DNA from: Rhodobacteraceae bacterium HTCC2083
Lineage (GTDB): Bacteria; Pseudomonadota; Alphaproteobacteria; Rhodobacterales; Rhodobacteraceae
Assembly: GCA_000156115.1 (NCBI GenBank)
Contig: DS995276.1
Span: 190,017 to 254,016, forward strand
Direction of reading: 5' to 3'
Length of the DNA: 64,000 nt
Shown piece by piece: positions 1 through 8,724 of this stretch (within the stretch, counting starts at the first letter, position 1; each line of letters starts with the position of its first letter). Made by a program: the position numbers and the translations under genes. A model generated the notes under the pieces. The model was not told the origin of the DNA. It did not search any database and was given only the letters and a program-made list of their open reading frames with translations.

Positions 1-16
1 GCGTGCTTGGTGAGGC

Positions 17-577
17 TTAGTTGCTTTGCTCTGCAAACTTGCGCGCATGGTATTTCTGAAACGGCTCATCGCTGTTGTAGCCTTCCTCAACCACCCAGTT
101 GAGCATATTAAGCGTGGTCCACCTCCCAAAGGCACCCGGCATATTCGCAGCCGCGACTTCGGGGGCGGTTACGCCTTCGGGAACCTCGCTCGGGAAGAAA
201 TAGATGTTCGGCGTAAACAAGGCGCGCCAGCGTTTGACCATGTCCTTTTCCGGCAAAGTCGTGCCATCAAAATCAGTGACTTCGACATCCCCAAACATAT
301 TAATCTGAACCACAAAGAAATTCTCTTCGATGTAGTCATTCACTTCTGGGACGGTGAAGACTTCCTCGTGCATCTTCTTGCAATAGATACAGCCGCGCTG
401 CTCCACGATGATCATCAAGCGTTTGCCTTCGGCGTTGGCTTCTTCCAGATCTTCGCTAAGATCTTTGAAAGTGTCACGCATCCAAGGCGCTTTGTGCAAG
501 CCGTCGTCACCAACCTCAGCGACCGCAGAACTGATCGCGAAAAATGTCGCGAATATGAGTGTCAAAGATCTTATCAT
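17..577 (-). CDS. soxW: SoxW-type thioredoxin, periplasmic
   Basis: Thioredoxin-fold protein of about 186 residues. An N-terminal hydrophobic signal segment (residues 3-20, ending A-V-A) is followed by the redox motif C63-I-Y-C66 and a cis-Pro region (FTPNIYFFP). In Sox clusters SoxW is a periplasmic thioredoxin that takes electrons from the membrane carrier SoxV; that role is family knowledge. It lies directly downstream of the CcdA/SoxV gene on the same strand. An ATG at 577 is preferred to the longer possible start at 634, because it places the signal peptide at the N-terminus. Its 3' end lies 17 bases from the window edge, so the structural genes soxX onward probably follow to the left. 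The SoxW name rests on the neighbours; the thioredoxin assignment is firm. Confidence 0.85.
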   Translation of the reverse strand: MIRSLTLIFATFFAISSAVAEVGDDGLHKAPWMRDTFKDLSEDLEEANAEGKRLMIIVEQRGCIYCKKMHEEVFTVPEVNDYIEENFFVVQINMFGDVEVTDFDGTTLPEKDMVKRWRALFTPNIYFFPSEVPEGVTAPEVAAANMPGAFGRWTTLNMLNWVVEEGYNSDEPFQKYHARKFAEQSN

Positions 578-591
578 CAAATGTTTCCCAA

Positions 592-1332
592 TTAGCCGAT
601 TGTGCTGAACCACGGAATGTTTTCCAGCATCCACTGCGCAATAATGTTGATCGAGTTTGTCGCGATCAAAAGCCCGAAGACGATCAACAAAGCGCCCATC
701 AATTTCTCGATCAAGCCCAGATAACTACGAAAGCGCGCCATCCATTTCATGAACGGCCCGATGAACAGGGCCGCGACAATGAACGGCAACGTCATCCCGA
801 CACCGTATGAAAACAACAAGACCGCGCCCTGCCCAGCGGATTCTTGGCCTGCCGCGGTAAACAGGATCGCGGCAAGGACGGGGCCAACGCAAGGCGTCCA
901 GCCGAATGCAAAGGCAAGGCCGATCACAAATGCCCCTAATAGGCCTACATTGGTCGAGTTGCCTGTATCTACCCGAAACTGGCGGTACAGAATGCCGATT
1001 TTGATGACACCCAGAAAGTGCAAACCCATCGCAATGATGATCGCGGCCGCGACCCAACGCAAAACATCAAAGTACTCGCGAACCACTTGGCCAAACATTG
1101 TGGCTGTCGCGCCAAGCCCCATGAACACGGTGATCACACCCAGCGCAAAACAACACGCCGCTGCAAAAGCACGAAGGCGCACTTGCGGTGAAACTTCTGC
1201 GTCAGCCGCGATCTGATTCATGCCCACACCTGCGAGATAACTTAGGTAGAATGGCACAATCGGTAGGATGCACGGCGACAGGAAGGACAACAGCCCCGCA
1301 ACGAGTGCCCCGAAAAGCGAAACGTCGAACAT
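592..1332 (-). CDS. soxV: CcdA/DsbD-type thiol-disulfide electron carrier SoxV
   Basis: Polytopic membrane protein of 246 residues with six evident hydrophobic segments. It carries the two CcdA-family cysteine motifs, LSPCILP near residue 21 and GWTPCVGP in the second half. The family moves reducing equivalents from cytoplasmic thioredoxin across the inner membrane; in Sox clusters the target is SoxW and the SoxYZ carrier. It is followed 14 bp downstream by soxW, so the two are probably cotranscribed leftward. The start at 1332 (MFDVSLFG) was chosen because the upstream extension to 1401 is hydrophilic and runs through the divergent promoter. The alternative, general CcdA for cytochrome c maturation, is less likely beside soxS, soxR and soxT. 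Confidence 0.87.
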   Translation of the reverse strand: MFDVSLFGALVAGLLSFLSPCILPIVPFYLSYLAGVGMNQIAADAEVSPQVRLRAFAAACCFALGVITVFMGLGATATMFGQVVREYFDVLRWVAAAIIIAMGLHFLGVIKIGILYRQFRVDTGNSTNVGLLGAFVIGLAFAFGWTPCVGPVLAAILFTAAGQESAGQGAVLLFSYGVGMTLPFIVAALFIGPFMKWMARFRSYLGLIEKLMGALLIVFGLLIATNSINIIAQWMLENIPWFSTIG

Positions 1333-1358
1333 ACGACACGTACCCTTTGGCTTGAAAT

Positions 1359-1374
1359 ATTCATAAATTAGATT
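1359..1374. promoter_or_regulatory. Candidate SoxR operator in the soxV/soxS gap
   Basis: The 44-bp gap between the divergent soxV and soxS genes holds ATTC-N8-GATT. This is one base from the ATTC-N8-GAAT site known for persulfide-sensing ArsR repressors of the SqrR/BigR type. Its location in the only divergent promoter of the cluster, with an ArsR regulator two genes away, suggests autoregulation. It is a motif match only. Confidence 0.45.
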
Positions 1375-1376
1375 AT

Positions 1377-1796
1377 GTGAACTACGAAGAATCGTCAACA
1401 ATCGGATGCGCTTTCGTGCTCAAACCACTTCTCTGTGCTGCTGCTTTCGCGTTTCCTATGGCGCTCTCTTCGACGCTTCCCGCTGCCGCAGAGTCCTATC
1501 TTTTGATGGCGGAAGAAGACGGCTGCTATTGGTGCGGACGCTGGAATAAAGAAATTTCGCAAATTTATCCCAAGACACCCGAAGGCAAGGCTGCACCTTT
1601 GAAACGCTATGATCTGCACGGTGAAATGCCGGATGTGGACTTCAAACAGCGCGTCGCCTTCACCCCAACATTTATCTTGGTGATCGATGGCAAAGAGGTT
1701 AGCAGATTAGAGGGGTATCCCGGAGAAGATTTTTTTTGGGGTTTGCTGTCTCAAATGCTATCAAGGGCAGATATTAAATTAGATGAGGCCAGTTAA
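1377..1796 (+). CDS. soxS: SoxS thioredoxin-like protein
   Basis: Small exported thioredoxin-like protein (139 residues from the GTG at 1377) with the redox motif C50-Y-W-C53 and a TPTF cis-Pro segment. SoxS is known as a periplasmic thiol reductant that keeps the SoxYZ carrier active. The signal peptide fits better with an internal GTG start at 1416 (residue 14), which would put a Leu/Ala-rich core at the N-terminus; the true start is unsettled. The stop TAA directly abuts the soxR ATG at 1797, so the two are translationally linked. It diverges from soxV across the candidate SoxR operator. Confidence 0.83.
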   Translation: MNYEESSTIGCAFVLKPLLCAAAFAFPMALSSTLPAAAESYLLMAEEDGCYWCGRWNKEISQIYPKTPEGKAAPLKRYDLHGEMPDVDFKQRVAFTPTFILVIDGKEVSRLEGYPGEDFFWGLLSQMLSRADIKLDEAS

Positions 1797-2180
1797 ATGA
1801 CCACCACAGTTGTCATGGAGCCCCAAACAGAGGGCCAAACCGTGTCTCGATTACCCGTATTCGACAAGAATATGTGCACAGACGATATGGAAAAGATGTT
1901 AGCCAATGCACAATTGGCAGCAAATTTCCTGAAGGCGATTAGTCATGAAGGGCGTTTGATGATCCTGTGCCATCTCGCGTCAGGTGAAAAATCGGTGAAT
2001 GAGCTGGAGGATCTTCTGTCCTCGCGCCAAGCCGCTGTGTCACAACAGCTGTCTCGCCTCCGCCTTGAGGGCCTCGTGACCCCGCGTCGCGAAGGCAAGG
2101 CGATATACTACAGTTTGACCAACGACCGCCCAAAGCAGATCATGGAAGTCGTCTACGACCTGTTTTGCCGCGAAGACTAA
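1797..2180 (+). CDS. soxR: ArsR-family sulfur-oxidation repressor SoxR
   Basis: ArsR/SmtB winged-helix regulator of 127 residues; the helix-turn-helix and wing lie at about 65-105 (SRQAAVSQQLSRLR). Cysteines occur at residue 27 and at C124 near the C-terminus, with a third in ILCHLASG. ArsR repressors of sulfur genes (SoxR, SqrR, BigR) sense persulfide or polysulfide by a crosslink between two conserved cysteines; which pair acts here is inference. It starts immediately after the soxS stop and is followed 39 bp later by soxT. It probably represses both arms of the divergent cluster through the 1359-1374 site. Confidence 0.87.
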   Translation: MTTTVVMEPQTEGQTVSRLPVFDKNMCTDDMEKMLANAQLAANFLKAISHEGRLMILCHLASGEKSVNELEDLLSSRQAAVSQQLSRLRLEGLVTPRREGKAIYYSLTNDRPKQIMEVVYDLFCRED

Positions 2181-2219
2181 TCAAAAATTTCGCCAATGCT
2201 TGGACTAAAGGGACACCCA

Positions 2220-3272
2220 ATGTTGGAGACTATAGGGGAAGCGAACACCGCAGCGCTCTTTGGGTTAATGGGTGGGATCGCGCTTGGTCTCGCTGCAAGG
2301 GTTGGTCGGTTTTGCACGCTTGGTGCCATCGAAGACTACCTTTACGGTGGTGATGACAAGCGTTTGCGCATGTGGGCCATCGCAATTGGGGTTGCTGTGA
2401 TCACTACCCACATCGCCATGTCTGTCGGCACATTTGATTCAACAACAACTGCCTATCTTGATCGGACTTGGAACCCTCTTGGCACAATTATAGGGGGCTT
2501 GCTATTCGGGTACGGCATGGCGCTAAGTGGCAACTGTGGCTACGGCGCGCTGGCGCGATTGGGCGGGGGTGATCTACGTTCTTTAATGATCGTGATCGTC
2601 ATGGGGTTGTCAGCCTATTTCGTGATGTCCGGCCCACTTGCGCATCTTCGCGTATGGCTATTTCCCGTAGAGACAGGGTCTGGCCAACCGCAAGGCTTTA
2701 CCCAGCTGCTATCAAATTTCGGACTACCACCTGTTCTAAGCGGGTTAATTTTAGGGGGCGGTTTGATAAGTGTCGCCCTGTTACACAAAGACATGCGCCA
2801 ATCTTACGCGCAGATGTTTTGGGGATCGATTGTCGGCCTCGCCGTATTCTCCGGTTGGCTTGGCACCTATTGGATCGCCACGACGGGTTTCTCAATAGAG
2901 CCGCTTGAAACACATTCATTCGCAGCCCCAATCGGTGACACAATCTACTATGCAATGACGGCATCCGGCAACACGCTCTCATTCAGCGTGGGCTCCGTGG
3001 TCGGTGTCGTACTTGGTGCTGTTCTTGGCTCTTATTCTAAGGGTCATTTCCGCTGGGAAGCCTGCGACGACCCCCGTGAATTGCGCCGTCAAATATTTGG
3101 GGCTGCGATTATGGGACCCGGTGCCATCCTCGCCGTTGGATGTAGCGTTGGCCAAGGCATTTCAGCCTTCTCCGTTCTTGCCTTTAGCGCGCCCGCCGCC
3201 TTTATCGCGATCTTTATCGGGGCTGCGCTCGGACTAAAGCAACTCATCACAGGTTTTGCGTTACCAGAATAG
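2220..3272 (+). CDS. YeeE/YedE-family sulfur-compound transporter (SoxT-like)
   Basis: Membrane protein of 350 residues with about nine or ten hydrophobic segments and the Gly- and Cys-containing signatures of the YeeE/YedE family (FCTLGAIEDY near the start, SGNCGYGALARLGGG, VGCSVGQGISAFS). The family includes TsuA, a thiosulfate importer, and the SoxT proteins of sox clusters. The ATG at 2220 is preferred to the one at 2196 because the first hydrophobic segment then begins normally. It is the third gene of the soxS-soxR transcript. Transport of thiosulfate or a reduced sulfur species is inferred from family and context; the exact substrate cannot be read from sequence. Confidence 0.85.
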   Translation: MLETIGEANTAALFGLMGGIALGLAARVGRFCTLGAIEDYLYGGDDKRLRMWAIAIGVAVITTHIAMSVGTFDSTTTAYLDRTWNPLGTIIGGLLFGYGMALSGNCGYGALARLGGGDLRSLMIVIVMGLSAYFVMSGPLAHLRVWLFPVETGSGQPQGFTQLLSNFGLPPVLSGLILGGGLISVALLHKDMRQSYAQMFWGSIVGLAVFSGWLGTYWIATTGFSIEPLETHSFAAPIGDTIYYAMTASGNTLSFSVGSVVGVVLGAVLGSYSKGHFRWEACDDPRELRRQIFGAAIMGPGAILAVGCSVGQGISAFSVLAFSAPAAFIAIFIGAALGLKQLITGFALPE

Positions 3273-3274
3273 CC

Positions 3275-3571
3275 GTTGATGCTCGCATTGCCAGTTGCAC
3301 GGCAGTTGCCGCAACATACTTGGAGCTGGCGAAAGTCTATGATTGGTCTGAGTACGATAGTGATACCGGGTAGTTTCTTCGAACCGTGCTTGATAGAGAC
3401 AATGAAAAATTTACAACTACGGCGCTGCCCATCGCCCGCGCTCATCAACTATGCTGTATTTCTACGGGTGATCTATCATCTTTTATCGAAGAAAGAGTAG
3501 ATGGATTCTCCAAGCACTTCGTCGTGGATGTCGGGTCAGACGGCGAGATTTACGAAAATCCTGTCTGTTAG
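3275..3571 (+). pseudogene. Unrecognised coding remnant after soxT
   Basis: One frame reads as protein-like sequence for about 98 codons, broken by a single in-frame TAG at 3371-3373. Before the stop it contains TYLELAKVYDWSEYDSD; after it, IEERVDGFSKHFVVDVGSD. No ATG with a ribosome site precedes it and I do not recognise the family. It may be the tail of a lost gene of the sox region. The rest of the gap up to 3858 shows no gene. Confidence 0.3.
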
Positions 3572-3870
3572 TCCATGCGAACCTTAGCAGACATTTCCGC
3601 GTCGATACTTTACCGTACCACACTTCCCAAAAGCAGAGACAGATGATGATGCACCTTAAATTTAACTGGACCGATGACCACTGCAAATGAGTTTCAGTCC
3701 TTGAGATGCGAAAATTTCGTGACTGCCTTAGTTCGTCAACAACAAAGATCTATTAGGAGGATGTGAGAAAATGGACTATTTTTGCAACTTCATTTACGTC
3801 CTTTTGATCCACCCGTTGGCTTCGAATTTTTATATAGACTAGATTTGTGCTTAACTAAGTGGATCGTCCT

Positions 3871-4749
3871 ATGACCTTTGACCAAATCAAAACATTTCTC
3901 TGGGTCGCGCGACTTGGTGGATTTCGCAAAGCGGCCGAGCGTTTGCACTTATCCCAGCCTGCGGTCTCGACGCGGATTGCAAACTTAGAGGATGAACTGC
4001 GCGTTCCGTTATTCGAACGCAGCCAAAGCGATGTTATTCTCACCAAACACGGATCGCTGTTGCTATCCTATGCCGAACAGATGTTGTTTGTAGAAGAAGA
4101 AATCAAACAGCGTGTCGCCAACCCTTCCGAGACCGAAGGACTGTTTCGCGTCGGCGCATCTGAGACCATAGCGCAGGCATGGCTGCCAGAATTTCTGAAA
4201 GCTTTCAGCACGCAGTATCCTCGGGTAAATGTAGATTTAACTGTCGATATTTCGCTCAATCTACGCACGGCTTTGCTAGAGCGCCGTTTGGATCTTGCTT
4301 TCTTGATGGGGCCAGTGTCCGAGTTCAGCGTCGAGAATGTGACTTTACCCGCGTTCGATCTTCATTGGTATCGCTCGACCCAGAACGAGCAAACGGATCT
4401 GAGCGAAATTCCAGTCATTTCATATTCCAGCCAAACGCGCCCTTACCGCGAACTTATGTCAGAACTTTCTCGCCGCATCGGGCCCCGTTTGCGTGTCTTC
4501 GCCTCTGCTTCTTTATCCGCGAGCCTTAAGATGATTGCTGCGGGAATCGCTGTCGGTCCTTACCCGCGCGCGCTGGCGAATGATTTTTTACTCTCAGGGC
4601 AGATCATCGAATTCGATCCGGGTTTTCGACCGCAACCCTTGATGTTTACAGCATCTTATCTCTCTGAGCCTCGCAGCTTTCTTGTTGAAAACAGTGCGGA
4701 AATCGCCAGCAACGTAGCGCAAGAATGGGATGCTTCACACCCACGATAG
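3871..4749 (+). CDS. LysR-family transcriptional regulator
   Basis: LysR-type regulator of 292 residues. The N-terminal helix-turn-helix (FRKAAERLHLSQPAVSTRIANLE, residues about 18-41) is followed by the periplasmic-binding-like effector domain. ATG 3871 (MTFDQIKTFL) matches the usual family start; a GTG at 3859 would add four residues. It is upstream of, and in line with, the DUF1445-TRAP-oxoprolinase genes, with 94 bp between. Two short inverted repeats in that gap (4762-4775 and 4821-4834) are candidate binding sites. Likely the regulator of that catabolic unit; the effector, perhaps pyroglutamate or D-glutamate, is a guess. Confidence 0.88.
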   Translation: MTFDQIKTFLWVARLGGFRKAAERLHLSQPAVSTRIANLEDELRVPLFERSQSDVILTKHGSLLLSYAEQMLFVEEEIKQRVANPSETEGLFRVGASETIAQAWLPEFLKAFSTQYPRVNVDLTVDISLNLRTALLERRLDLAFLMGPVSEFSVENVTLPAFDLHWYRSTQNEQTDLSEIPVISYSSQTRPYRELMSELSRRIGPRLRVFASASLSASLKMIAAGIAVGPYPRALANDFLLSGQIIEFDPGFRPQPLMFTASYLSEPRSFLVENSAEIASNVAQEWDASHPR

Positions 4750-4761
4750 TTCCAAAAAATC

Positions 4762-4775
4762 TATCACAAGTGATA
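4762..4775. promoter_or_regulatory. Inverted repeat upstream of the DUF1445 gene
   Basis: TATCAC-AA-GTGATA, a perfect 6-bp inverted repeat of the T-N-A form typical of LysR sites, lies 69 bp before the next gene. A second, CTATC-ACTG-GATAG, sits at 4821-4834. Both share the TATCAC half. Binding by the adjacent LysR protein is inferred. Confidence 0.4.
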
Positions 4776-4843
4776 TAAAATGATAATTTGCATGAATTGA
4801 ACGATGTGTGGAGAGTAAAGCTATCACTGGATAGGCTTTTTTC

Positions 4844-5665
4844 ATGAGCACTTCGAACACGTCTCATTCTGATCTCACCGACGCCTCCGCAAAGGAGGTG
4901 CGCGCTGCAATTCGCTCTGGATCCTACACGGGGCATACAGCGGGTCTGGCGGCTGGAAAGCTCCAATGCAATCTCGCTATTCTCCCTGAGCGCTATGCAT
5001 TGGACTTTCTGCGCTTTTGCCAACGCAACCCCAAGCCCTGCCCTGTTGTAGGCGTAAGTGATAGTGGTGACCCTTTCTTGCCAACGCTAGGGCACGACAT
5101 TGATATCCGAAGCGATGTGTCCAGGTACCGTGTTTTCACAAATGGCAGCCTGTCAGATGAAGTCACCGACATATCGAAGCTATGGCGCGATGATTTGGTA
5201 ACGGTAGCACTAGGCTGTTCGTTTACGTTTGAGAACGCGCTGATGCGCAAAGGTATTCCTGTGCGCCATATCGAAAGCGGGCGCAATGTGCCGATGTTTA
5301 GCTCCAACATTGATCTGATGTCAGCAGGGCCTTTTGCTGGCAAAATGGTCGTCACTATGCGCCCGATCCCAGAGGCGCAGGTTGATGACGCCCGCGAGAT
5401 CAGCGCGCGTTTCCCTCAAGCCCACGGCGCACCTATTGGTTTTGGCGATCCCGAAAACATCGGGATCGCTGATCTGTCAAAGCCGCACTGGGGCGAAGCG
5501 GTCGATATCAAAAGCGGCGAAGTACCGGTCTATTGGGCCTGTGGAGTCACCCCTCAAAACGTTCTGCTTGATGCAAAACTGCCGCTCTGCATCACCCATT
5601 CCCCCGGTCATATGCTGATTTCAGATGTGGCCGAAGACGCCGAGACCACAATTCTACAACCATAA
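4844..5665 (+). CDS. DUF1445 putative hydro-lyase / D-glutamate cyclase-like
   Basis: Protein of 273 residues that fits DUF1445 (YcsI type, usually 260-280) over its full length: TGHTAGLAAGKLQCNLAILP near the start, ALGCSFTFENAL in the middle, and a C-terminal ITHSPGHMLISD. Bacterial members are labelled putative hydro-lyases; the mammalian protein with this domain is D-glutamate cyclase, which interconverts D-glutamate and 5-oxo-D-proline. Here it precedes a TRAP transporter and a full 5-oxoprolinase, so a D-glutamate/5-oxoproline role is attractive. That function is inference. It is followed 30 bp later by the TRAP solute receptor. Confidence 0.85.
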   Translation: MSTSNTSHSDLTDASAKEVRAAIRSGSYTGHTAGLAAGKLQCNLAILPERYALDFLRFCQRNPKPCPVVGVSDSGDPFLPTLGHDIDIRSDVSRYRVFTNGSLSDEVTDISKLWRDDLVTVALGCSFTFENALMRKGIPVRHIESGRNVPMFSSNIDLMSAGPFAGKMVVTMRPIPEAQVDDAREISARFPQAHGAPIGFGDPENIGIADLSKPHWGEAVDIKSGEVPVYWACGVTPQNVLLDAKLPLCITHSPGHMLISDVAEDAETTILQP

Positions 5666-5695
5666 TAACCAAAACACCCAAGAAGGAGAGTATCC

Positions 5696-6733
5696 ATGAA
5701 AACAGTTACATCAGCCATTGCAGCGCTAGCGTTCAGTGCCAGCGCAAGCTTTGCCGACAGCCCTGTCGTACTTAACGCAGTCGGCACATGGTCCAGCCTG
5801 ACAAATTTTCAAAAGCACGAAGAGCCGTTTTTTAACCAGCGTCTGCGCGAAACCTCTGACGGCAATATTGTGGGCAAGATCCAGTCACAATCCGGTCTGG
5901 GCTTAAAGGGGTTTGAAATCATGCGCTTGGTGAAAAACGGCGTATTTGATTTTGCTTTCGGTCTGCCCGGATATGTCGCCGCGGAAAACGCGATCTTTGA
6001 AGGGGCGGATCTGTCGTCTCTGACCCAAGATATCGACACGCAGCGCAAAGTGTCTAATGCGTATTACCCAACGCTCGAGAAAGCCTTTGCCGACATCTAC
6101 AACGCCAAACTTTTGATGCTCTATCCGTTCCCGAGCCAGACACTTTGGTGCAATGGCGAAGTCAATGGCATCGAAGATCTGAACGGCAAAAAAATCCGCG
6201 TTTATTCCACGACTTTGGGTGATTTCGTCGAAGGGGTCGGCGGCACCTCCGTCACTGTGTCTTTCTCCGAGGTGATCCCGGCGCTTGAAAAAGGCGTCGT
6301 TGATTGCGCGATCACAGGGACGATGTCGGCCTACACCGCCAAATGGAACCAAGTCGCCACACACGCTTACACGCTGCGCGTTGGTTGGGGCCTCGCGTTT
6401 GGTGCGATGAACATGGATAAGTGGAACAGCCTCTCCGCAGATCAGCAAGCTCTGATGCAAAGCGAGATCGCAACGCTCACAGACGCAATGTGGGCGGAAA
6501 CAGCGACAGAAGATGACGTCGCAATTTCGTGCATCACAGGCGGTGCTTGCAAGGTTGGCGAAGCGGGCTCGATGACGCTTGTGGAGCCATCTAAGGCGGA
6601 CCTCAAAGCACGCGATGCAATCGCAACTGACGTTGTTCTAGCCCGCTGGGCAGAACGTTGCGGAGAAGAGTGCGCCGCAAACTGGAACGCGACGGTTGGT
6701 CCAATCTTGGGTCTAACCGCTGCGGCGAAGTAA
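5696..6733 (+). CDS. dctP: TRAP transporter solute-binding protein DctP
   Basis: Periplasmic receptor of 345 residues with a clear signal peptide (residues 1-20, cleavage after SASFA). It has the DctP-family middle segment around KKIRVYSTTLGDFVE, which contains the conserved ligand-carboxylate arginine. A strong Shine-Dalgarno (AAGAAGGAGA) precedes the ATG. DctP receptors bind organic acids in the periplasm and pass them to DctQM. Four cysteines near the C-terminus (ISCITGGACK, ERCGEECA) are unusual and may form disulfides. The gene is followed by a strong stem-loop and then dctQ and dctM. The substrate, perhaps 5-oxoproline or D-glutamate, is inferred from the neighbours. Confidence 0.9.
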   Translation: MKTVTSAIAALAFSASASFADSPVVLNAVGTWSSLTNFQKHEEPFFNQRLRETSDGNIVGKIQSQSGLGLKGFEIMRLVKNGVFDFAFGLPGYVAAENAIFEGADLSSLTQDIDTQRKVSNAYYPTLEKAFADIYNAKLLMLYPFPSQTLWCNGEVNGIEDLNGKKIRVYSTTLGDFVEGVGGTSVTVSFSEVIPALEKGVVDCAITGTMSAYTAKWNQVATHAYTLRVGWGLAFGAMNMDKWNSLSADQQALMQSEIATLTDAMWAETATEDDVAISCITGGACKVGEAGSMTLVEPSKADLKARDAIATDVVLARWAERCGEECAANWNATVGPILGLTAAAK

Positions 6734-6744
6734 GACAAATCACA

Positions 6745-6772
6745 TAAGCGGCGGGCAATGGTTCGCCGCTTA
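6745..6772 (+). promoter_or_regulatory. Stem-loop after the TRAP receptor gene
   Basis: Perfect 9-bp arms TAAGCGGCG / CGCCGCTTA with a 10-nt loop, 12 bp after the dctP stop and lacking a T-run. Such hairpins behind solute-receptor genes commonly protect the 5' message and give more receptor than permease. It also argues that dctQ starts at 6806 and not inside the loop at 6758. Confidence 0.6.
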
Positions 6773-6805
6773 CCCCCTCTCATATTCCCCAACAGGACAG
6801 TCCCG

Positions 6806-7369
6806 ATGTTAGAGCGTTTGTTAAGCAACACCCGCACCCTAAGCCTTTGGCTGACATGGTTGGGCGGTACGTTAATCGTCTTATCCGCCTTCCTCGTCAC
6901 GCTCGAAGTGTTCTTGCGCAAAGTGTTCAATGTCTCCATCGGCGGCGCAGATGAAATTTCTGGTTATGCCTTTGGTGTCGCCACGGCACTTTCGCTGTCT
7001 TACGCCTTGTTCGAGCGCGCACATATTCGGGTCGATGCACTACTCGGTGCGATCCCCAAAAAGCTACACGGGCTTATCAATTTGCTTGGGATGATCCTGT
7101 TAATCGGTTTCGCGGCGGTCATTGTGTATAACGTTTGGTCCCTTGTCAGCGACACGCTGGACAATGGATCACGCTCCATCACCCCGATGCGCGTACCACT
7201 GGCGATCCCGCAAATCCCTTGGCTGATTGGCTGGATGTTCTTCGTCTTTTCCGGTGCTTTGCTTTGCCTTGTTACGCTGAAACGCATGATGGTGGGCGGC
7301 TCCGACGGCACCCAAGATTTGATCGGTGTCAAATCCCTTGATGAACAAATCAAAGACGAGACGGTATAA
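6806..7369 (+). CDS. dctQ: TRAP transporter small permease DctQ
   Basis: Small membrane subunit of 187 residues with four hydrophobic segments: about 12-34, 50-70, 88-108 and 133-153. Conserved DctQ features include LEVFLRKVFN and the loop RAHIRVDALL. It pairs with DctM to form the sodium-coupled TRAP channel. ATG 6806 follows the receptor stem-loop, while the 6758 start would sit in its loop. DctM begins 4 bp after the stop, so the two are translationally coupled. Confidence 0.9.
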   Translation: MLERLLSNTRTLSLWLTWLGGTLIVLSAFLVTLEVFLRKVFNVSIGGADEISGYAFGVATALSLSYALFERAHIRVDALLGAIPKKLHGLINLLGMILLIGFAAVIVYNVWSLVSDTLDNGSRSITPMRVPLAIPQIPWLIGWMFFVFSGALLCLVTLKRMMVGGSDGTQDLIGVKSLDEQIKDETV

Positions 7370-7373
7370 ATCG

Positions 7374-8657
7374 ATGCTTTTGAAAACACTCCTTATTCTG
7401 TTGGCGTTGATCGGTTTGGCAGTCCCGATTGCAGCGTCACTTGGCTGGCTTGGCCTTATCCTGCAATACACCGACAGCCCCATGCCACTGCATCGCGCAA
7501 TATCGGATATGGCTTGGCAAACCTCGACCGATTTTCTCCTCGTCGCCATTCCAATGTTCGTGATGATGGGAGAAATTCTGCTACGCGCTGGCATCACAGA
7601 GCGCATGTATGATGGTATCGTCAAATGGGTCGGCTGGTTGCCTGGTGGTTTGATGCATTCCAACATCGGCTCTTCGGCCTTGTTCGCCGCGACCTCCGGC
7701 TCATCTGTTGCCACGGCAGCCACAATCGGCACCGTTGCCGTGCCGCAGATCGAAAAGCGCGGCTATAACGAGAGCCTTTTTCTTGGCACAGTCGCAGCAG
7801 GTGGTACTTTGGGTATTCTCATTCCGCCCTCGATCAACCTGATCCTCTATGGGCTGCTGACTAATACATCCGTGCCAGAACTTTACCTTGCGGGCTTTAT
7901 CCCCGGCTTCCTTCTAGCGCTTTTGTTCATGGCGACCATCGTTGTGGCCTGCATGATCAAACCTGAATGGGGCGGAGAAAAACTGCGTCACACATGGAGT
8001 GAACGTCTACGTGCGCTTCCGTCATTGATACCGCCACTAGGTATCTTTGTAGTGGTTGTCGGCTCGATCTACGCAGGTCTTGCTACCCCTACCGAAGCCG
8101 CTGCCTTGGGTGTGGTCGCATCCATGATTTTGGCCGCGCTCAATGGAAAAATGTCGGTCGACATGATGCGCCAAGCGATTGAAGGGACTATGCGGACCAC
8201 GGCGATGATCATGCTGATCATTATCGCCGCCGTGTTCTTGAACTTTGTCCTCTCCATCATCGGCTTGACCCAAGCTTTGACGAATTTCGTCACTGGTCTT
8301 GGCTGGACTCCGATGCAAACGATGCTGATGATCGTTGCAGTTCTGATCCTAATCGGCTGTTTTATGGAGACCTTGTCCATGCTACTCACAATGGCTCCGC
8401 TGATTACACCAATCGTTGTGGCACTTGGGTTTGATCCGGTCTGGTTCGGGATCCTCTTGATGGTCTTGCTCGAAACGGCGCTGATCACGCCGCCGATTGG
8501 GATCAATCTTTATGTGGTGCAGGGCATTCGCAAATCAGGACCGATGATCGATGTCATCAAAGGCGCGTTGCCATTTGTCGTCACGATGTTTGTGATGCTC
8601 GCGCTCTTGTTGATGTTCCCGAACCTCGCGCTTTGGTTGCCATCCTTGTTTTACTAA
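7374..8657 (+). CDS. dctM: TRAP transporter large permease DctM
   Basis: Large TRAP permease of 427 residues with about twelve membrane segments. Family motifs include FVMMGEIL, the serine-rich [20 protein letters not shown] and the proline-bearing [13 protein letters not shown]; the C-terminal half repeats the fold ([16 protein letters not shown]). The ATG at 7374 lies directly after the dctQ stop; the longer start at 7326 is inside dctQ. It completes a receptor-DctQ-DctM transporter in one transcript that continues into the 5-oxoprolinase gene 67 bp downstream. Confidence 0.93.
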   Translation: MLLKTLLILLALIGLAVPIAASLGWLGLILQYTDSPMPLHRAISDMAWQTSTDFLLVAIPMFVMMGEILLRAGITERMYDGIVKWVGWLPGGLMHSNIGSSALFAATSGSSVATAATIGTVAVPQIEKRGYNESLFLGTVAAGGTLGILIPPSINLILYGLLTNTSVPELYLAGFIPGFLLALLFMATIVVACMIKPEWGGEKLRHTWSERLRALPSLIPPLGIFVVVVGSIYAGLATPTEAAALGVVASMILAALNGKMSVDMMRQAIEGTMRTTAMIMLIIIAAVFLNFVLSIIGLTQALTNFVTGLGWTPMQTMLMIVAVLILIGCFMETLSMLLTMAPLITPIVVALGFDPVWFGILLMVLLETALITPPIGINLYVVQGIRKSGPMIDVIKGALPFVVTMFVMLALLLMFPNLALWLPSLFY

Positions 8658-8724
8658 ACGCAACACTCTTTCATTCTTTACACCACACTATTGCTGGTCC
8701 GCCAGCACACAAAGGAGCTATGCC

